Below are positions 45,066 to 52,930 of a DNA stretch of 64,000 nucleotides, piece after piece. Positions within the stretch are counted from its first letter, which is position 1, and each line of letters begins with the position of its first letter. The position numbers and the translations under genes are program-made. The notes beneath the pieces were generated by a model. The model saw nothing but the letters and a program-made list of their open reading frames with translations, was not told the DNA's origin and searched no databases. Source of the stretch: Allocatelliglobosispora scoriae (lineage in GTDB: Bacteria > Actinomycetota > Actinomycetes > Mycobacteriales > Micromonosporaceae); assembly GCF_014204945.1 (NCBI RefSeq), contig NZ_JACHMN010000002.1, positions 2,379,001-2,443,000 of the forward strand. The letters run 5' to 3'.

Positions 45066-45551
45066 CTAGGCGAGGGCCTTCTCGATCGCCTCGGTGATCA
45101 TCGGGTCGGCCGGGGTGACCGCCGGGTTGAACCTGGTGATGACCTCGCCGTCGCGTCCGATGAGGAACTTCTCGAAGTTCCACCGGATGTCGCCGCTGTG
45201 GCCGGTCACGTCGGCGGTGCCGACGAGCAGGTCGTAGAGCGGGTGTCGGCCGGGGCCGTTGACGTCGACCTTCTCGGTGATCGGGAAGGTCACGCCGTAG
45301 TTCACCGAGCAGAACTCGGCGATCTCGGCGTCGGTGCCGGGCTCCTGCATGCCGAACTGGTTGCACGGCACGCCGAGCACGACGAGGCCACGCTCGGCGT
45401 AGGTGTCGGCGAGCTCCTGCAGGCCCGCGTACTGCGGGGTGAGGCCGCACTGGGAGGCCACGTTGACGATCAGCACCACGCTGCCGCGGTAGGCGTCGAG
45501 GTTGGCCGGTCCGCCACCGAGGGCGTTGATCTGCACGTCGAAGACTGTCAC
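45066..45551 (-). CDS. Glutathione peroxidase family thiol peroxidase
   Basis: 161 residues. The peroxidatic Cys is in NVASQCGLT (about residue 35), followed by the family patterns VPCNQFGMQEPG (about 61-72, with a second Cys) and IRWNFEKFLI (about 127-136, with the Trp-Asn of the active site). Bacterial members with Cys instead of Sec usually use thioredoxin instead of glutathione, and the NQFG cysteine neighbourhood is the usual place of the resolving residue. It reduces hydrogen and lipid peroxides. Start GTG 45551. It is divergent from the LuxR gene with a 272-base gap that could contain an N-terminal extension of that gene. Confidence 0.92.
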   Translation of the reverse strand: MTVFDVQINALGGGPANLDAYRGSVVLIVNVASQCGLTPQYAGLQELADTYAERGLVVLGVPCNQFGMQEPGTDAEIAEFCSVNYGVTFPITEKVDVNGPGRHPLYDLLVGTADVTGHSGDIRWNFEKFLIGRDGEVITRFNPAVTPADPMITEAIEKALA

Positions 45552-45823
45552 GACGCCAACCTACCTCGCCGCAGGCCCTTGACCATCCCTTGCAGGGGTG
45601 GCGAACCCTTCAGCTCGATGCGTTTCCCGTTCTAGCGTGAGCGATGGCAACCGCCACACAAGATCTTTCGCGGCGAACGGCGCGCCGAGGCACCCCCTTG
45701 GCTGGCCAGGGCACCAACCACGAGTCGAGCCAACCGTCCGTCTCCGCTCCCATGGCGGGCCGTCCGCACAGACAGCCCGCCATGGTCTTTCTCTCCGGCG
45801 GTTTTGTCGGCACACTTCACCGG

Positions 45824-48544
45824 ATGAGGCCTGCACCTTCCGTCCTGGGACGCGAGGAGGAGCGAGACCGTGCTCGGGAGCGCCTGCGCTCCGGTGGCGG
45901 CGTGCTCTTCTGCGGTCCCGGCGGCATCGGCAAGTCGACCCTGATGGAGTCGCTCGCCGCCGAGGCTGCCGAGGCCGGTGAGCTCGTGCTGCGCACGTGC
46001 CCCAACGCGGCCGAGGCCGGTCTGCCCTATCTCGCCCTCATCGACCTCTTCGGCGCGGTGCTGCCGGAGATCTCGGCCGGCCTCCCCGACCACCTGCGCA
46101 CCGCGCTGGAGAGCGCGCTGCTGCACGCCGCGCCACCGCCCGGCACCGCCACCGACCAGCTCGCGATCCGGGTCGCCGTGGTCGAGATGCTGCGCGGGCT
46201 CGCCGCCGTGCGCCCCGTCCTGCTCGTGCTCGACGACGCCCACTGGATCGACCCGCCGAGCGCCGAGGTGCTCGCCTTCGCCGCCCGCCGCCTCGCCGGG
46301 ACCCGGGTCCGGGTCCTCGCCGCCGAGCGGATGGACGAGCACGGCACGCCACGGCATGCTCAGCTCAGCCCGACGCCGGTCGCGGAGATCATGCTCTCGG
46401 CGCTGCCCGCCCCGCTCCTCAAGGAGCTGGTGCACCGCCGGATGCCGGAGACGCCGACCGGCTCGACGCTCGACCGGATCTGCGCGGCGAGCGGCGGCAA
46501 CCCGCTCTACGCGCTGGAGCTGGCCCGCACGCTCGCCCATGCCGGGCCCGCCGACCGGCCCGACGACCCCCTCCCCGTCCCCGAGCGGCTGCGGCACCTG
46601 CTCGCCGACCGGCTCAGCGCCCTGCCCCCGGTGGCGGGTCCGGTGCTGCTGCTCGTCGCGGCCTCCGCCCGCCCCGGTCGCGAGCTCCTGCCGGAGAACG
46701 ACCCCGGCCTCACCGCCGCCCTGCACGCGGGCATCCTGCTCGCCGAGGCCGACGGTTCGCTGCGCTTCAGCCACCCGCTCCTGGCCGAGCTGGTCTACGG
46801 CGACGCGGCACCGAGGGCTCGGCGAGCTGCGCATACGCGGCTCGCCACGCTCGTGGACGACCCGGTCGAGCGCTCCCGGCACCGGGCGCTCGCGACCACC
46901 CGCCCGGACGCGGGCCTCGCCGACGAGCTCGTCGCCGCCGCCGGGCTCGCCCGCAGCCGGGGCGCCCCCGCCATCGCGGCCGCCCTGTGCCGGTTGGCGG
47001 CGGCAAGGACACCGGACCCGACGCTCGCCGCGCGGCGGCTGCTGGAGGCGGCCGAGCACGCCTGGGCGGCCGGACTGCACGAGCAGGCCCGCGCGACCTG
47101 TGCAGCCGTGCTGCGGCGCAGCGACCCCGCCGCCCGGGTCGGTGCCAGGATGCTCCTCGTCGACCTCTCCTCGGGCCCGCTCAGCTCGATCCACTCCCTG
47201 CTCGACGCGGCCGCCGACGACGCGCAGGGCGATGTCCTGCTGATGGCCCGGGCGCACTGCATGCGCGCCGATGTCACGTTCCGGGCGATCGGCGTCGTCG
47301 GCGCGATGGACGAGGTGCGGGAGGCCGAGCGGCTGGCCCGGCTCGCGGGCGACGACGACGTGCTCATCGAGGTGCTCGCGCAGCGGGTCCAGATCGAGAT
47401 CCAGGACGACACCGGCGGCGAGCTGCCCGCCCTCGCGGAGGCCCTGGAGCTGGCCGAACGCCGTCCGCTCAGCGGCGCGTCGGCGTGGATCCGGCAGGGC
47501 CACGCCGTGGTGCAGATGCGCCGGGGCGAGACGGCGGCAGCGGTCGAGACGGTCCGCCGGCTCGTCGCCGATGTGGAGCGCGCCGGACGCACCCGTGACC
47601 TGGCCCGGGTGCTCTACACGGCGAGCTCCGCATACAACCGGGCGGGCCGCTGCCGGGACTCGGCCGAGGCCGGTCGGCTCTGCGCGCTGCTCTGGAACGA
47701 GGTGGGGCTGCCACCCACCGGCAGCCTCGCCATGCGCGGCTCGGCGGAGCTCAACGCGGGCACGGTGGAGGCGGCCGTCGAGACGCTCGAAGCCGCCGTC
47801 GCGATGGGCGAGTCCTCCAAGGACCCCGAGTGGGAGGCCTACTCACTGATCTTCCTCGGCCGCGCCGAGCTGCTGCGCCGCAACTCCGCCGCCGCCGCCC
47901 GGCACCTCGGCCGGGGCCGGGAGATGCTGCACGAGCTGGGCTACTTCGACCCGACGATGATCCTGCTCCACGCCGACCTCGCCGAGGCGCTGGCGATGGA
48001 GGGCGACGTCGAGGCGGCTCGCGAGGTGATCAACGAGGCGCACTCCGCGGTGCAGCGCCAGCACCGGCACGTCATCCTGCTCGGGCTCGACCGGGTGTCG
48101 GCCCTGATCGACGGGTTCGTCGACGATCCCCGGCTCGCCGCCGACCGGCTGCGGGAGGCGATGAGCGTGGAGCACGCGTACCCCCTGGAGCTCGCGAGGT
48201 GCGCGCTCACCCTGGCCACGCTGGAGCGACGGGCCCGGCGGCGGGCGGCGGCCAGGTCCGCGCTCGCCGAGGCGATCCGGCGGTACGCCGACGCCGGCTG
48301 CACGCCCTACCTCCGCCACGCGCAGGAGGAGCTGACGAGGCTGGACGCCGCCGACAGCGGAGTCAGCGATCTGGACCGCCGCCTGGTGGAGCTGGTCCGC
48401 GACGGTGCCACCAACCGGGCGATAGCCGGTGCCCTGCACCTGTCGGTGAAGGCGGTCGAGGCCAACCTGACCAGGCTCTACCGCCGATTCGGCGTGACGA
48501 GCCGAGCCGAACTCGCCCGCGCCACCAGCACCCTCGACGCGTGA
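45824..48544 (+). CDS. LAL-type LuxR-family regulator with AAA ATPase domain
   Basis: 906 residues. An N-terminal AAA-type ATPase has Walker A CGPGGIGKST (about residue 29-38) and Walker B VLLVLDDAHWID (about 132-143). A long helical TPR-like middle region follows (about 330-830) and a C-terminal LuxR helix-turn-helix (about 845-903: VRDGATNRAIAGALHLSVKAVEANLTRLYRRF). This is the large ATP-binding LuxR (LAL/MalT-like) architecture, which activates pathways in response to ligands. The target is unknown; it is near glycoside hydrolase genes. ATG 45824 was chosen because the ATPase domain begins shortly after; ATGs at 45644 and 45783 are possible. No strong ribosome site was seen. Confidence 0.88.
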   Translation: MRPAPSVLGREEERDRARERLRSGGGVLFCGPGGIGKSTLMESLAAEAAEAGELVLRTCPNAAEAGLPYLALIDLFGAVLPEISAGLPDHLRTALESALLHAAPPPGTATDQLAIRVAVVEMLRGLAAVRPVLLVLDDAHWIDPPSAEVLAFAARRLAGTRVRVLAAERMDEHGTPRHAQLSPTPVAEIMLSALPAPLLKELVHRRMPETPTGSTLDRICAASGGNPLYALELARTLAHAGPADRPDDPLPVPERLRHLLADRLSALPPVAGPVLLLVAASARPGRELLPENDPGLTAALHAGILLAEADGSLRFSHPLLAELVYGDAAPRARRAAHTRLATLVDDPVERSRHRALATTRPDAGLADELVAAAGLARSRGAPAIAAALCRLAAARTPDPTLAARRLLEAAEHAWAAGLHEQARATCAAVLRRSDPAARVGARMLLVDLSSGPLSSIHSLLDAAADDAQGDVLLMARAHCMRADVTFRAIGVVGAMDEVREAERLARLAGDDDVLIEVLAQRVQIEIQDDTGGELPALAEALELAERRPLSGASAWIRQGHAVVQMRRGETAAAVETVRRLVADVERAGRTRDLARVLYTASSAYNRAGRCRDSAEAGRLCALLWNEVGLPPTGSLAMRGSAELNAGTVEAAVETLEAAVAMGESSKDPEWEAYSLIFLGRAELLRRNSAAAARHLGRGREMLHELGYFDPTMILLHADLAEALAMEGDVEAAREVINEAHSAVQRQHRHVILLGLDRVSALIDGFVDDPRLAADRLREAMSVEHAYPLELARCALTLATLERRARRRAAARSALAEAIRRYADAGCTPYLRHAQEELTRLDAADSGVSDLDRRLVELVRDGATNRAIAGALHLSVKAVEANLTRLYRRFGVTSRAELARATSTLDA

Positions 48545-48552
48545 CGCAGAAG

Positions 48553-48617
48553 GCGCAACTCTTCAAGAGTTGGTGCTAAGCGACCAGGCTTCAGCACCAA
48601 CTCTTGAAGAGGTGCGC
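48553..48617. repeat. Intergenic inverted repeat, family B copy 3
   Basis: 25-base arms (48553-48577 and 48593-48617) with one mismatch and a 15-base loop. Core CAACTCTTCAAGAGTTGGTG. It lies between the convergent LuxR and mannanase genes, nine bases after the LuxR stop. Confidence 0.88.
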
Positions 48618-48631
48618 CGATCATCGACCAG

Positions 48632-50290
48632 CTAGGCGGCGGCGATGGCGCAGGTCACGCCGTTGAGCTTGTATCCGGTCGGTGCCGTGGTGGACGGACC
48701 GTTGCCCGTGTAGGCGGGACTCCACGACGCACCCGGCGCGAGGTTGGGCGCCCAGCCCGGTGCCTTCACCGTGAAGGTCGGTGCCGCGAAGGTCCAGGTG
48801 GCGTTCCAGCCGTTGCCGAGCGAGACCCCGGTCGGTGCCGTGAAGGTGAGCGTCCAGTTGTTGACGGCGGTCGTGCCGGTGTTGCGGACGGTGACGGTGG
48901 CGTTGAAGCCCGTCCCCCACGAGTTGTCCACCTTGTAGACGACCTGGCAGGCCCCGGTCCCGCCGGGAGACGGCGAGGTCGAGGGCGACGTGGACGCCGA
49001 CGGGGAGGGTGACGGCGAGGTGGAGCGCGACGGTGACGGGGAGGCCGACGGCGAGCGGGTCACCGAGGGCGAGACCGACGGCGGGATGCCCGTCGACTTG
49101 GCAGCCATCGCCGCCGAGTGGGCACGGAAGATCGAGAGCTGCGCCGCGCCGTAGACCGTGTCGTGGCCACCGCCGCCGCTACCGTCCTTGTACCACCAGA
49201 AGCCGCTGCCGTCGCCGCCCGCCGCCTCGAACTCGGCGTAGATCTGGGTCCACCAGTTGGACCAGTCCGACTTGACGTTCCACTCGCCCATGTAGAACGG
49301 CTTGCCGACGACGTCGTGCGAGTCGCTGATCCAGGCCCGGATCAGCGTCTTCGTCTTCGGGATGTCGAGCGCCGCCCAGCTCTCGTCCGGGTATGGATGC
49401 GCCGAGGTGAAGTCGATGTACGGCGACTGGTGGATGTAGACGAACGGGTTGCCCTCGTTGCCGCCGAAACCGTAACGCGCCTCGTGCCCCTCCAGTCCCG
49501 TACCCAGAAGGTGGTTGGGGTCGATGCTCTTGACGTATGCGCCCATCTCGTCGACCCAGGCCCGCAGCGTGGCGCCGGAGGCGTTCTCCGCCGTGCTCAC
49601 ATCCTGGTAGCGGGGCTCGTTCATGAGCTCCCAGGCGAAGATCGTCGGGTCGTCCTTGTACTTGACCCCGCTGTAGTGGTTGGTGCGGTTGAGCGCGTAG
49701 TTCACGTAGTTCTTGTAGGAGGTGAAGCAGCCCGGGCACTGCGTCTTGTTGAAGAACTTCGCGCGGCCGGGGTGCCCGCCGGAGAGTCCCTCCCAGGCGA
49801 GCCGGGTGTCGATGCCGCCGTAGGCCTCCCAGTAGTTCTCGAAGACCGGGATGAGCATCAGGTTGTGGGCCTTCGCCGACACGATGGCGTAGTCGAAGAG
49901 CGCGAACTGCTGGTCGTTGTAGACACCCTTCGCGGTCTCGAAGCCGTGCCAGCTCTCGTGGCTGAACATCCACAGCCGCAGCACGGAGACCTTGTCGGCC
50001 TGCAGGTGGGCGAAGTGCGCGTCGATCCGCGCCTTGTCCATGTACTGCGTCTCGGTGTCGCCGTAGCTGCCACCGTAGGTGAAGACGTCGTAGGTGTTGG
50101 CACCCGCGAAGTAGTAGGGCTTGCCGTCGAAGCAGAAGTGGATGCCGCACCGCTGGGCGAACGGCGACACCGCCGCTCCGGCACGGGTGATCAGGGTCAG
50201 GCTGGCGAGCACCAGCGTGACGACGATGGCGAGGACTATCGCGACCGGGCGGAGCCCGGATCGCAGGGTCGGAGCCAGAGGGGCGTTCAT
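48632..50290 (-). CDS. Secreted GH5 beta-mannanase-like glycosidase with CBM2
   Basis: 552 residues. A signal or anchor helix lies at about 15-38. The GH5 catalytic domain spans about 45-395: FAGANTYDVFTYGG at the start, the acid/base Glu in WELMNEP (about 223) and the nucleophile Glu in YMGEWNV (about 335). FAGANTYD and the overall pattern resemble GH5_7 type mannan endo-1,4-beta-mannosidases. A Ser/Pro linker (about 405-445) leads to a CBM2 (about 448-552) with two Cys at its ends, which binds cellulose or chitin. ATG 50290 has AGGAG upstream. A CebR-like operator lies 43 bases before the start. Activity on cellulose instead of mannan cannot be excluded. Confidence 0.9.
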   Translation of the reverse strand: MNAPLAPTLRSGLRPVAIVLAIVVTLVLASLTLITRAGAAVSPFAQRCGIHFCFDGKPYYFAGANTYDVFTYGGSYGDTETQYMDKARIDAHFAHLQADKVSVLRLWMFSHESWHGFETAKGVYNDQQFALFDYAIVSAKAHNLMLIPVFENYWEAYGGIDTRLAWEGLSGGHPGRAKFFNKTQCPGCFTSYKNYVNYALNRTNHYSGVKYKDDPTIFAWELMNEPRYQDVSTAENASGATLRAWVDEMGAYVKSIDPNHLLGTGLEGHEARYGFGGNEGNPFVYIHQSPYIDFTSAHPYPDESWAALDIPKTKTLIRAWISDSHDVVGKPFYMGEWNVKSDWSNWWTQIYAEFEAAGGDGSGFWWYKDGSGGGGHDTVYGAAQLSIFRAHSAAMAAKSTGIPPSVSPSVTRSPSASPSPSRSTSPSPSPSASTSPSTSPSPGGTGACQVVYKVDNSWGTGFNATVTVRNTGTTAVNNWTLTFTAPTGVSLGNGWNATWTFAAPTFTVKAPGWAPNLAPGASWSPAYTGNGPSTTAPTGYKLNGVTCAIAAA

Positions 50291-50332
50291 AGCTCTCCTA
50301 GGTGGACGCTGAGCCGAACCGGTTAAGCATTG

Positions 50333-50346
50333 TGGGAGCGCTTCCA
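50333..50346 (-). promoter_or_regulatory. CebR-like operator upstream of the GH5 gene
   Basis: TGGGAGCGCTTCCA differs by one base from the perfect palindrome TGGGAGCGCTCCCA, the known binding site of the LacI-family regulator CebR in Streptomyces and Thermobifida. It lies just upstream of the signal-peptide-bearing glycosidase, so cello-oligosaccharide control is likely. A cebR gene is not in the window. Confidence 0.75.
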
Positions 50347-50361
50347 AGCTAGCCCCCAGGG

Positions 50362-50426
50362 CGCAACTCTTCAAGAGTCGGTGCTTCAGGCCGCCGACCC
50401 TTGACACCAACTCTTGAAGAGTTGCG
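50362..50426. repeat. Intergenic inverted repeat, family B copy 4
   Basis: 22-base arms (50362-50383 and 50405-50426), one mismatch, 21-base loop. The stem core is the same CAACTCTTCAAGAGT sequence. It lies 10 bases after the stop codon of the 2OG oxygenase gene and upstream of the GH5 operator. Confidence 0.88.
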
Positions 50427-50436
50427 TCGAAACCGG

Positions 50437-51372
50437 TCAGAGAACGTCGGACCGCAGCTGCGGGAACACCTTGCCGACCTTGCCGAGCAGGTAGTCGCCG
50501 TAGGTACCGGTGAAGGCCTGCAGGTCCTGGCCGTCCCAGCGGTCCCGGCCGTCGTCGCCCACCCTGGCGGCGCCCGGCAGCGGCGGCACCTCGGCGGTGA
50601 AGTCGGGGTCGAAGAAGAAGGGGAACGAGAGGCGGTCGTTGCCGCTGACGTTGCGTACGCGGTGCGGGGTCGACCGGTAGTAACCGCCCGTCAACCGGTC
50701 CAGCATGTCGCCGATGTTGCAGACGAACGTGCCCGGGATCGGCGGCGCGTCGATCCAGCCGCCCGCCGTGCGTACCTGGAGGCCGCCGTTGTCGTCCTGG
50801 GCGAGCAGGGTGAGCAGCCCGTAGTCGGTGTGCTCCCCCACGCCCCAGCCGTCGTCACCCGCGGGCGCCGGCGGGTAGTGGAAGATCCGGAACAGCACCG
50901 TCGGATCGGCGGTGTATCCGGCCGAGAAGTAGTCCGCGGGCAGGTCGAGGCTGACCGCGACTCCGCTCAGGACCGTCTGCGCCACGGCGGTCAGCCGGTC
51001 GAGGTAGTCGAGCACCGCCGGACCGAGGTCGGGCACGTCGGCCGGGAAGAGGTTGGCGCCCTGCAGCGGTCGGGTGCTCACCGCCGACTCGGTGCCGAAG
51101 TAGAGCCCCTCCTTGAGGTCCGGCCGCCCCGAGGTCAGCTCGCCGCCGACCGGGAACCAGCCCCGCCAGGCCCGGCCGCCGCGCGCCATCGAGATCTCCG
51201 CCTTGCGCTCCTCGGGCAGGGCGAAGAACTCCCGCGCGGCCTGGTCGACCCGCTTGAGCACCTCATCGGGTACGCCATGCCCGCTCACGTAGAAGAACCC
51301 GGACTCCCGGCAGGCGGCCCGAATCCCGTCAGCCGCCCCACTGGATGAGATATCGATAACCGGCAAGCTCAT
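50437..51372 (-). CDS. Isopenicillin-N-synthase-like 2OG-Fe(II) oxygenase
   Basis: 311 residues. The N-terminal DIOX_N region (PVIDIS...[11 protein letters not shown], about residues 4-35) is followed by a 2OG-Fe(II) domain. The iron ligands are His and Asp in GEHTDYG (about 182-185) and His in STPHRVRN (about 235), and the 2-oxoglutarate binding R-x-S is RLSF (about 245). Substrate unknown. Related proteins act on small molecules such as secondary metabolites, but no biosynthetic cluster surrounds it. ATG 51372. The B4 repeat is on its 3' side and B5 on its 5' side. Confidence 0.88.
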   Translation of the reverse strand: MSLPVIDISSSGAADGIRAACRESGFFYVSGHGVPDEVLKRVDQAAREFFALPEERKAEISMARGGRAWRGWFPVGGELTSGRPDLKEGLYFGTESAVSTRPLQGANLFPADVPDLGPAVLDYLDRLTAVAQTVLSGVAVSLDLPADYFSAGYTADPTVLFRIFHYPPAPAGDDGWGVGEHTDYGLLTLLAQDDNGGLQVRTAGGWIDAPPIPGTFVCNIGDMLDRLTGGYYRSTPHRVRNVSGNDRLSFPFFFDPDFTAEVPPLPGAARVGDDGRDRWDGQDLQAFTGTYGDYLLGKVGKVFPQLRSDVL

Positions 51373-51415
51373 GCCGCCACCTCCCGCTTCCCGAGATCAC
51401 CCGGTCCAAGATCGT

Positions 51416-51520
51416 CGCAACTCTTGAAGAGTTGGTGTTTTGCAGCGACGCCCGGCTCCGAGATGCCTAGCTCCATCGGATGGTACCGAGCCCGTTCGGA
51501 CCAACTCTTCAAGAGTTGCG
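51416..51520. repeat. Intergenic inverted repeat, family B copy 5 (long loop)
   Basis: Perfect 21-base arms (51416-51436 and 51500-51520) with a 63-base loop, the longest of the family. The arm has CTCTTGAAGAG in the orientation opposite to copies 1, 3 and 4. Only the left arm has the CCAAGATCG extension. It lies between divergent genes, unlike the others. The loop shows no coding sign. Confidence 0.85.
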
Positions 51521-51622
51521 GCGGTCGACAAAGGGGCAGGCGACCCCTAGGGGTTACCGACCGGGATAAGGCCGGGGAAAGTCCCGATGCGGACATGGCG
51601 GACATCGCCTAACGTTGATCGC

Positions 51623-51832
51623 ATGACGAACCTCAACCGCCCCATCAACGGCCGCATGATCGCCGGTGTCTGTGCCGGGCTCGCCCAGCGCTTCGGCTGG
51701 TCGCCTGGTCTCGTCCGGCTCCTCTTCGTCCTGTCCTGTCTGCTTCCGGGTCCCCAGGTCGTCATCTACCTGGCGCTCTGGATCATCGTGCCGAGCGAGA
51801 CCAAGGTCATCAGCGGCTACGGCACCCACTGA
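51623..51832 (+). CDS. PspC-domain small membrane protein
   Basis: 69 residues. The PspC pattern is complete: NRPINGRMIAGVCAGLAQRFGWSPGLVRLLFVL, with a hydrophobic stretch and the ending ALWIIVPSE (positions about 6-60, given in pieces). PspC proteins are linked to envelope stress response in other bacteria. No PspA or LiaFSR gene is nearby. CCCCTAGGGG is about 70 bases upstream of its ATG. Confidence 0.9.
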   Translation: MTNLNRPINGRMIAGVCAGLAQRFGWSPGLVRLLFVLSCLLPGPQVVIYLALWIIVPSETKVISGYGTH

Positions 51833-51881
51833 TCTCGCCGGAGCGGTGGCGGCGGCACCCAACTGCGGGCAGAGTGAATCC

Positions 51882-52064
51882 ATGAGCTACTACTGGTGCC
51901 TGAAGCACACCCGGGTCGAGACCGATGCCGACAAGTGTCCGGAGGATCGGCTACTCGGCCCATATCCCACCCATGCCGACGCCGCCGCAGGCCTCCAGCG
52001 GGTGCACGAACGCAACGATAAGTACGACGCGGACGACGCCAGGTGGTCAAATGGATCACCGTAG
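51882..52064 (+). CDS. Small conserved-looking cytosolic protein
   Basis: 60 residues, beginning MSYYWCLKHTRVETDADKC and containing LGPYPTHADA, ending in an Asp/Arg-rich stretch. Two Cys, about 13 residues apart, may bind metal. I recall similar short proteins in actinobacteria without a function. It has no signal peptide. It starts 49 bases after the PspC gene. The composition agrees with coding use. Its function is unknown. Confidence 0.65.
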   Translation: MSYYWCLKHTRVETDADKCPEDRLLGPYPTHADAAAGLQRVHERNDKYDADDARWSNGSP

Positions 52065-52107
52065 GACAGCCATGTCTATTACGAGTTTGTTGCCATAGTG
52101 TGGCGGG

Positions 52108-52860
52108 ATGCGAGTACGAGGCTACGCGCCGGCCACCCCCTGCTGGTCGGAGTATGTTGCGGCTGATCAAGGTGCCGCTACGGCGTTCTACTGTGGCCTG
52201 TTCGGCTGGTCCGCCGACGCCACCTTCACCATGAACGGGCGCGCGGTTGCCGGGCTGCGGCCCGGTGCACCCGGCCAGCCCTCCGCGTGGTTGACCTACA
52301 TCGCCACCGACGATGCAGCCGCCACCGCCGACGCCGTGCAGGACGCCGGCGGTGGCGTGCTCATGCCGCCCACCGACCTCGGCCCCGCCGGCCGGGCCGC
52401 GCTGCTGCGGGACTCCGCCGGTGCCGTCTTCGGTGCCTGGCAGCACGGCACCCTCGCCGGCGCCGAGCTCAACAGCGAGCCCAACACCGTCTGCTGGTCC
52501 GAGGTCGTCACCCGCGACGGCACCCAGGCCACCGAGTTCTACGGCAAGGCGTTCGGCTGGGTCGACCGGCAGAGCGAGCTCGCGCCGGGCCTGGAGTACA
52601 CGGAGTGGGTGCACGGCAGCCGGGTCGTCGGCGGGCTGAGCATCATGGACGAGCGTTACCCCGCCGATGTGCCGTCGCACTGGCGCACGACCTTCGAGGT
52701 CTCCGACTGCGCCGAGACGATGACCCGCGCGGCCGCGCTGGGCGCCACGATCCTGATGCCGCCGATGGACGTGGGTGTCGGCACCTATGCCCAGCTCCTC
52801 GACTCCCTGGGTGGCACCTTCAGCATCATCGAGGTCGTCCCGGAGCTCCGGTCCTGGTAG
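52108..52860 (+). CDS. Two-domain VOC (glyoxalase-like) protein
   Basis: 250 residues. Two tandem vicinal-oxygen-chelate domains: one from about 10-118 (CWSEYVAADQGAATAFYCGLFGW) and one from about 130-245 (CWSEVVTRDGTQATEFYGKAFGW), quoted here as separate repeat starts. Members bind metal and act on small molecules or bind drugs; here the metal-ligand pattern is partly altered (CWSE instead of H at the first ligand position), so function is unclear. ATG 52108 is preceded by GGCGGGAT. It is followed by the palindrome before the second chitinase. Confidence 0.82.
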   Translation: MRVRGYAPATPCWSEYVAADQGAATAFYCGLFGWSADATFTMNGRAVAGLRPGAPGQPSAWLTYIATDDAAATADAVQDAGGGVLMPPTDLGPAGRAALLRDSAGAVFGAWQHGTLAGAELNSEPNTVCWSEVVTRDGTQATEFYGKAFGWVDRQSELAPGLEYTEWVHGSRVVGGLSIMDERYPADVPSHWRTTFEVSDCAETMTRAAALGATILMPPMDVGVGTYAQLLDSLGGTFSIIEVVPELRSW

Positions 52861-52884
52861 CAGCGATCTCCTTGACTTTTATTG

Positions 52885-52929
52885 GAAATCTCCTTAACTA
52901 TTAAGAATCTAAATAGTTAAGGAGATTTC
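52885..52929 (+). promoter_or_regulatory. 18-bp inverted repeat over the ribosome site of chitinase 2
   Basis: Perfect 18-base arms (52885-52902 and 52912-52929) with a 9-base loop. The second arm ends one base before the ATG and contains the AAGGAG ribosome site. TTGACT (52872-52877), 17 bases, TAACTA (52895-52900) fits a promoter whose start would fall near 52907 in the loop. In that case only the right arm is transcribed and the palindrome is a DNA operator; otherwise it is an RNA hairpin hiding the ribosome site. The stretch is very AT-rich for this genome. Confidence 0.75.
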
Positions 52930-52930
52930 T

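Noticed and set aside
45632-47503. Minus-strand open frame of about 620 codons inside the LuxR gene
   Set aside because: Antisense to a protein with intact Walker motifs and HTH; no motif of its own.
42706-51520. CRISPR array
   Set aside because: The repeated elements are inverted and spread over 9 kb without regular spacing, and no cas gene is present.
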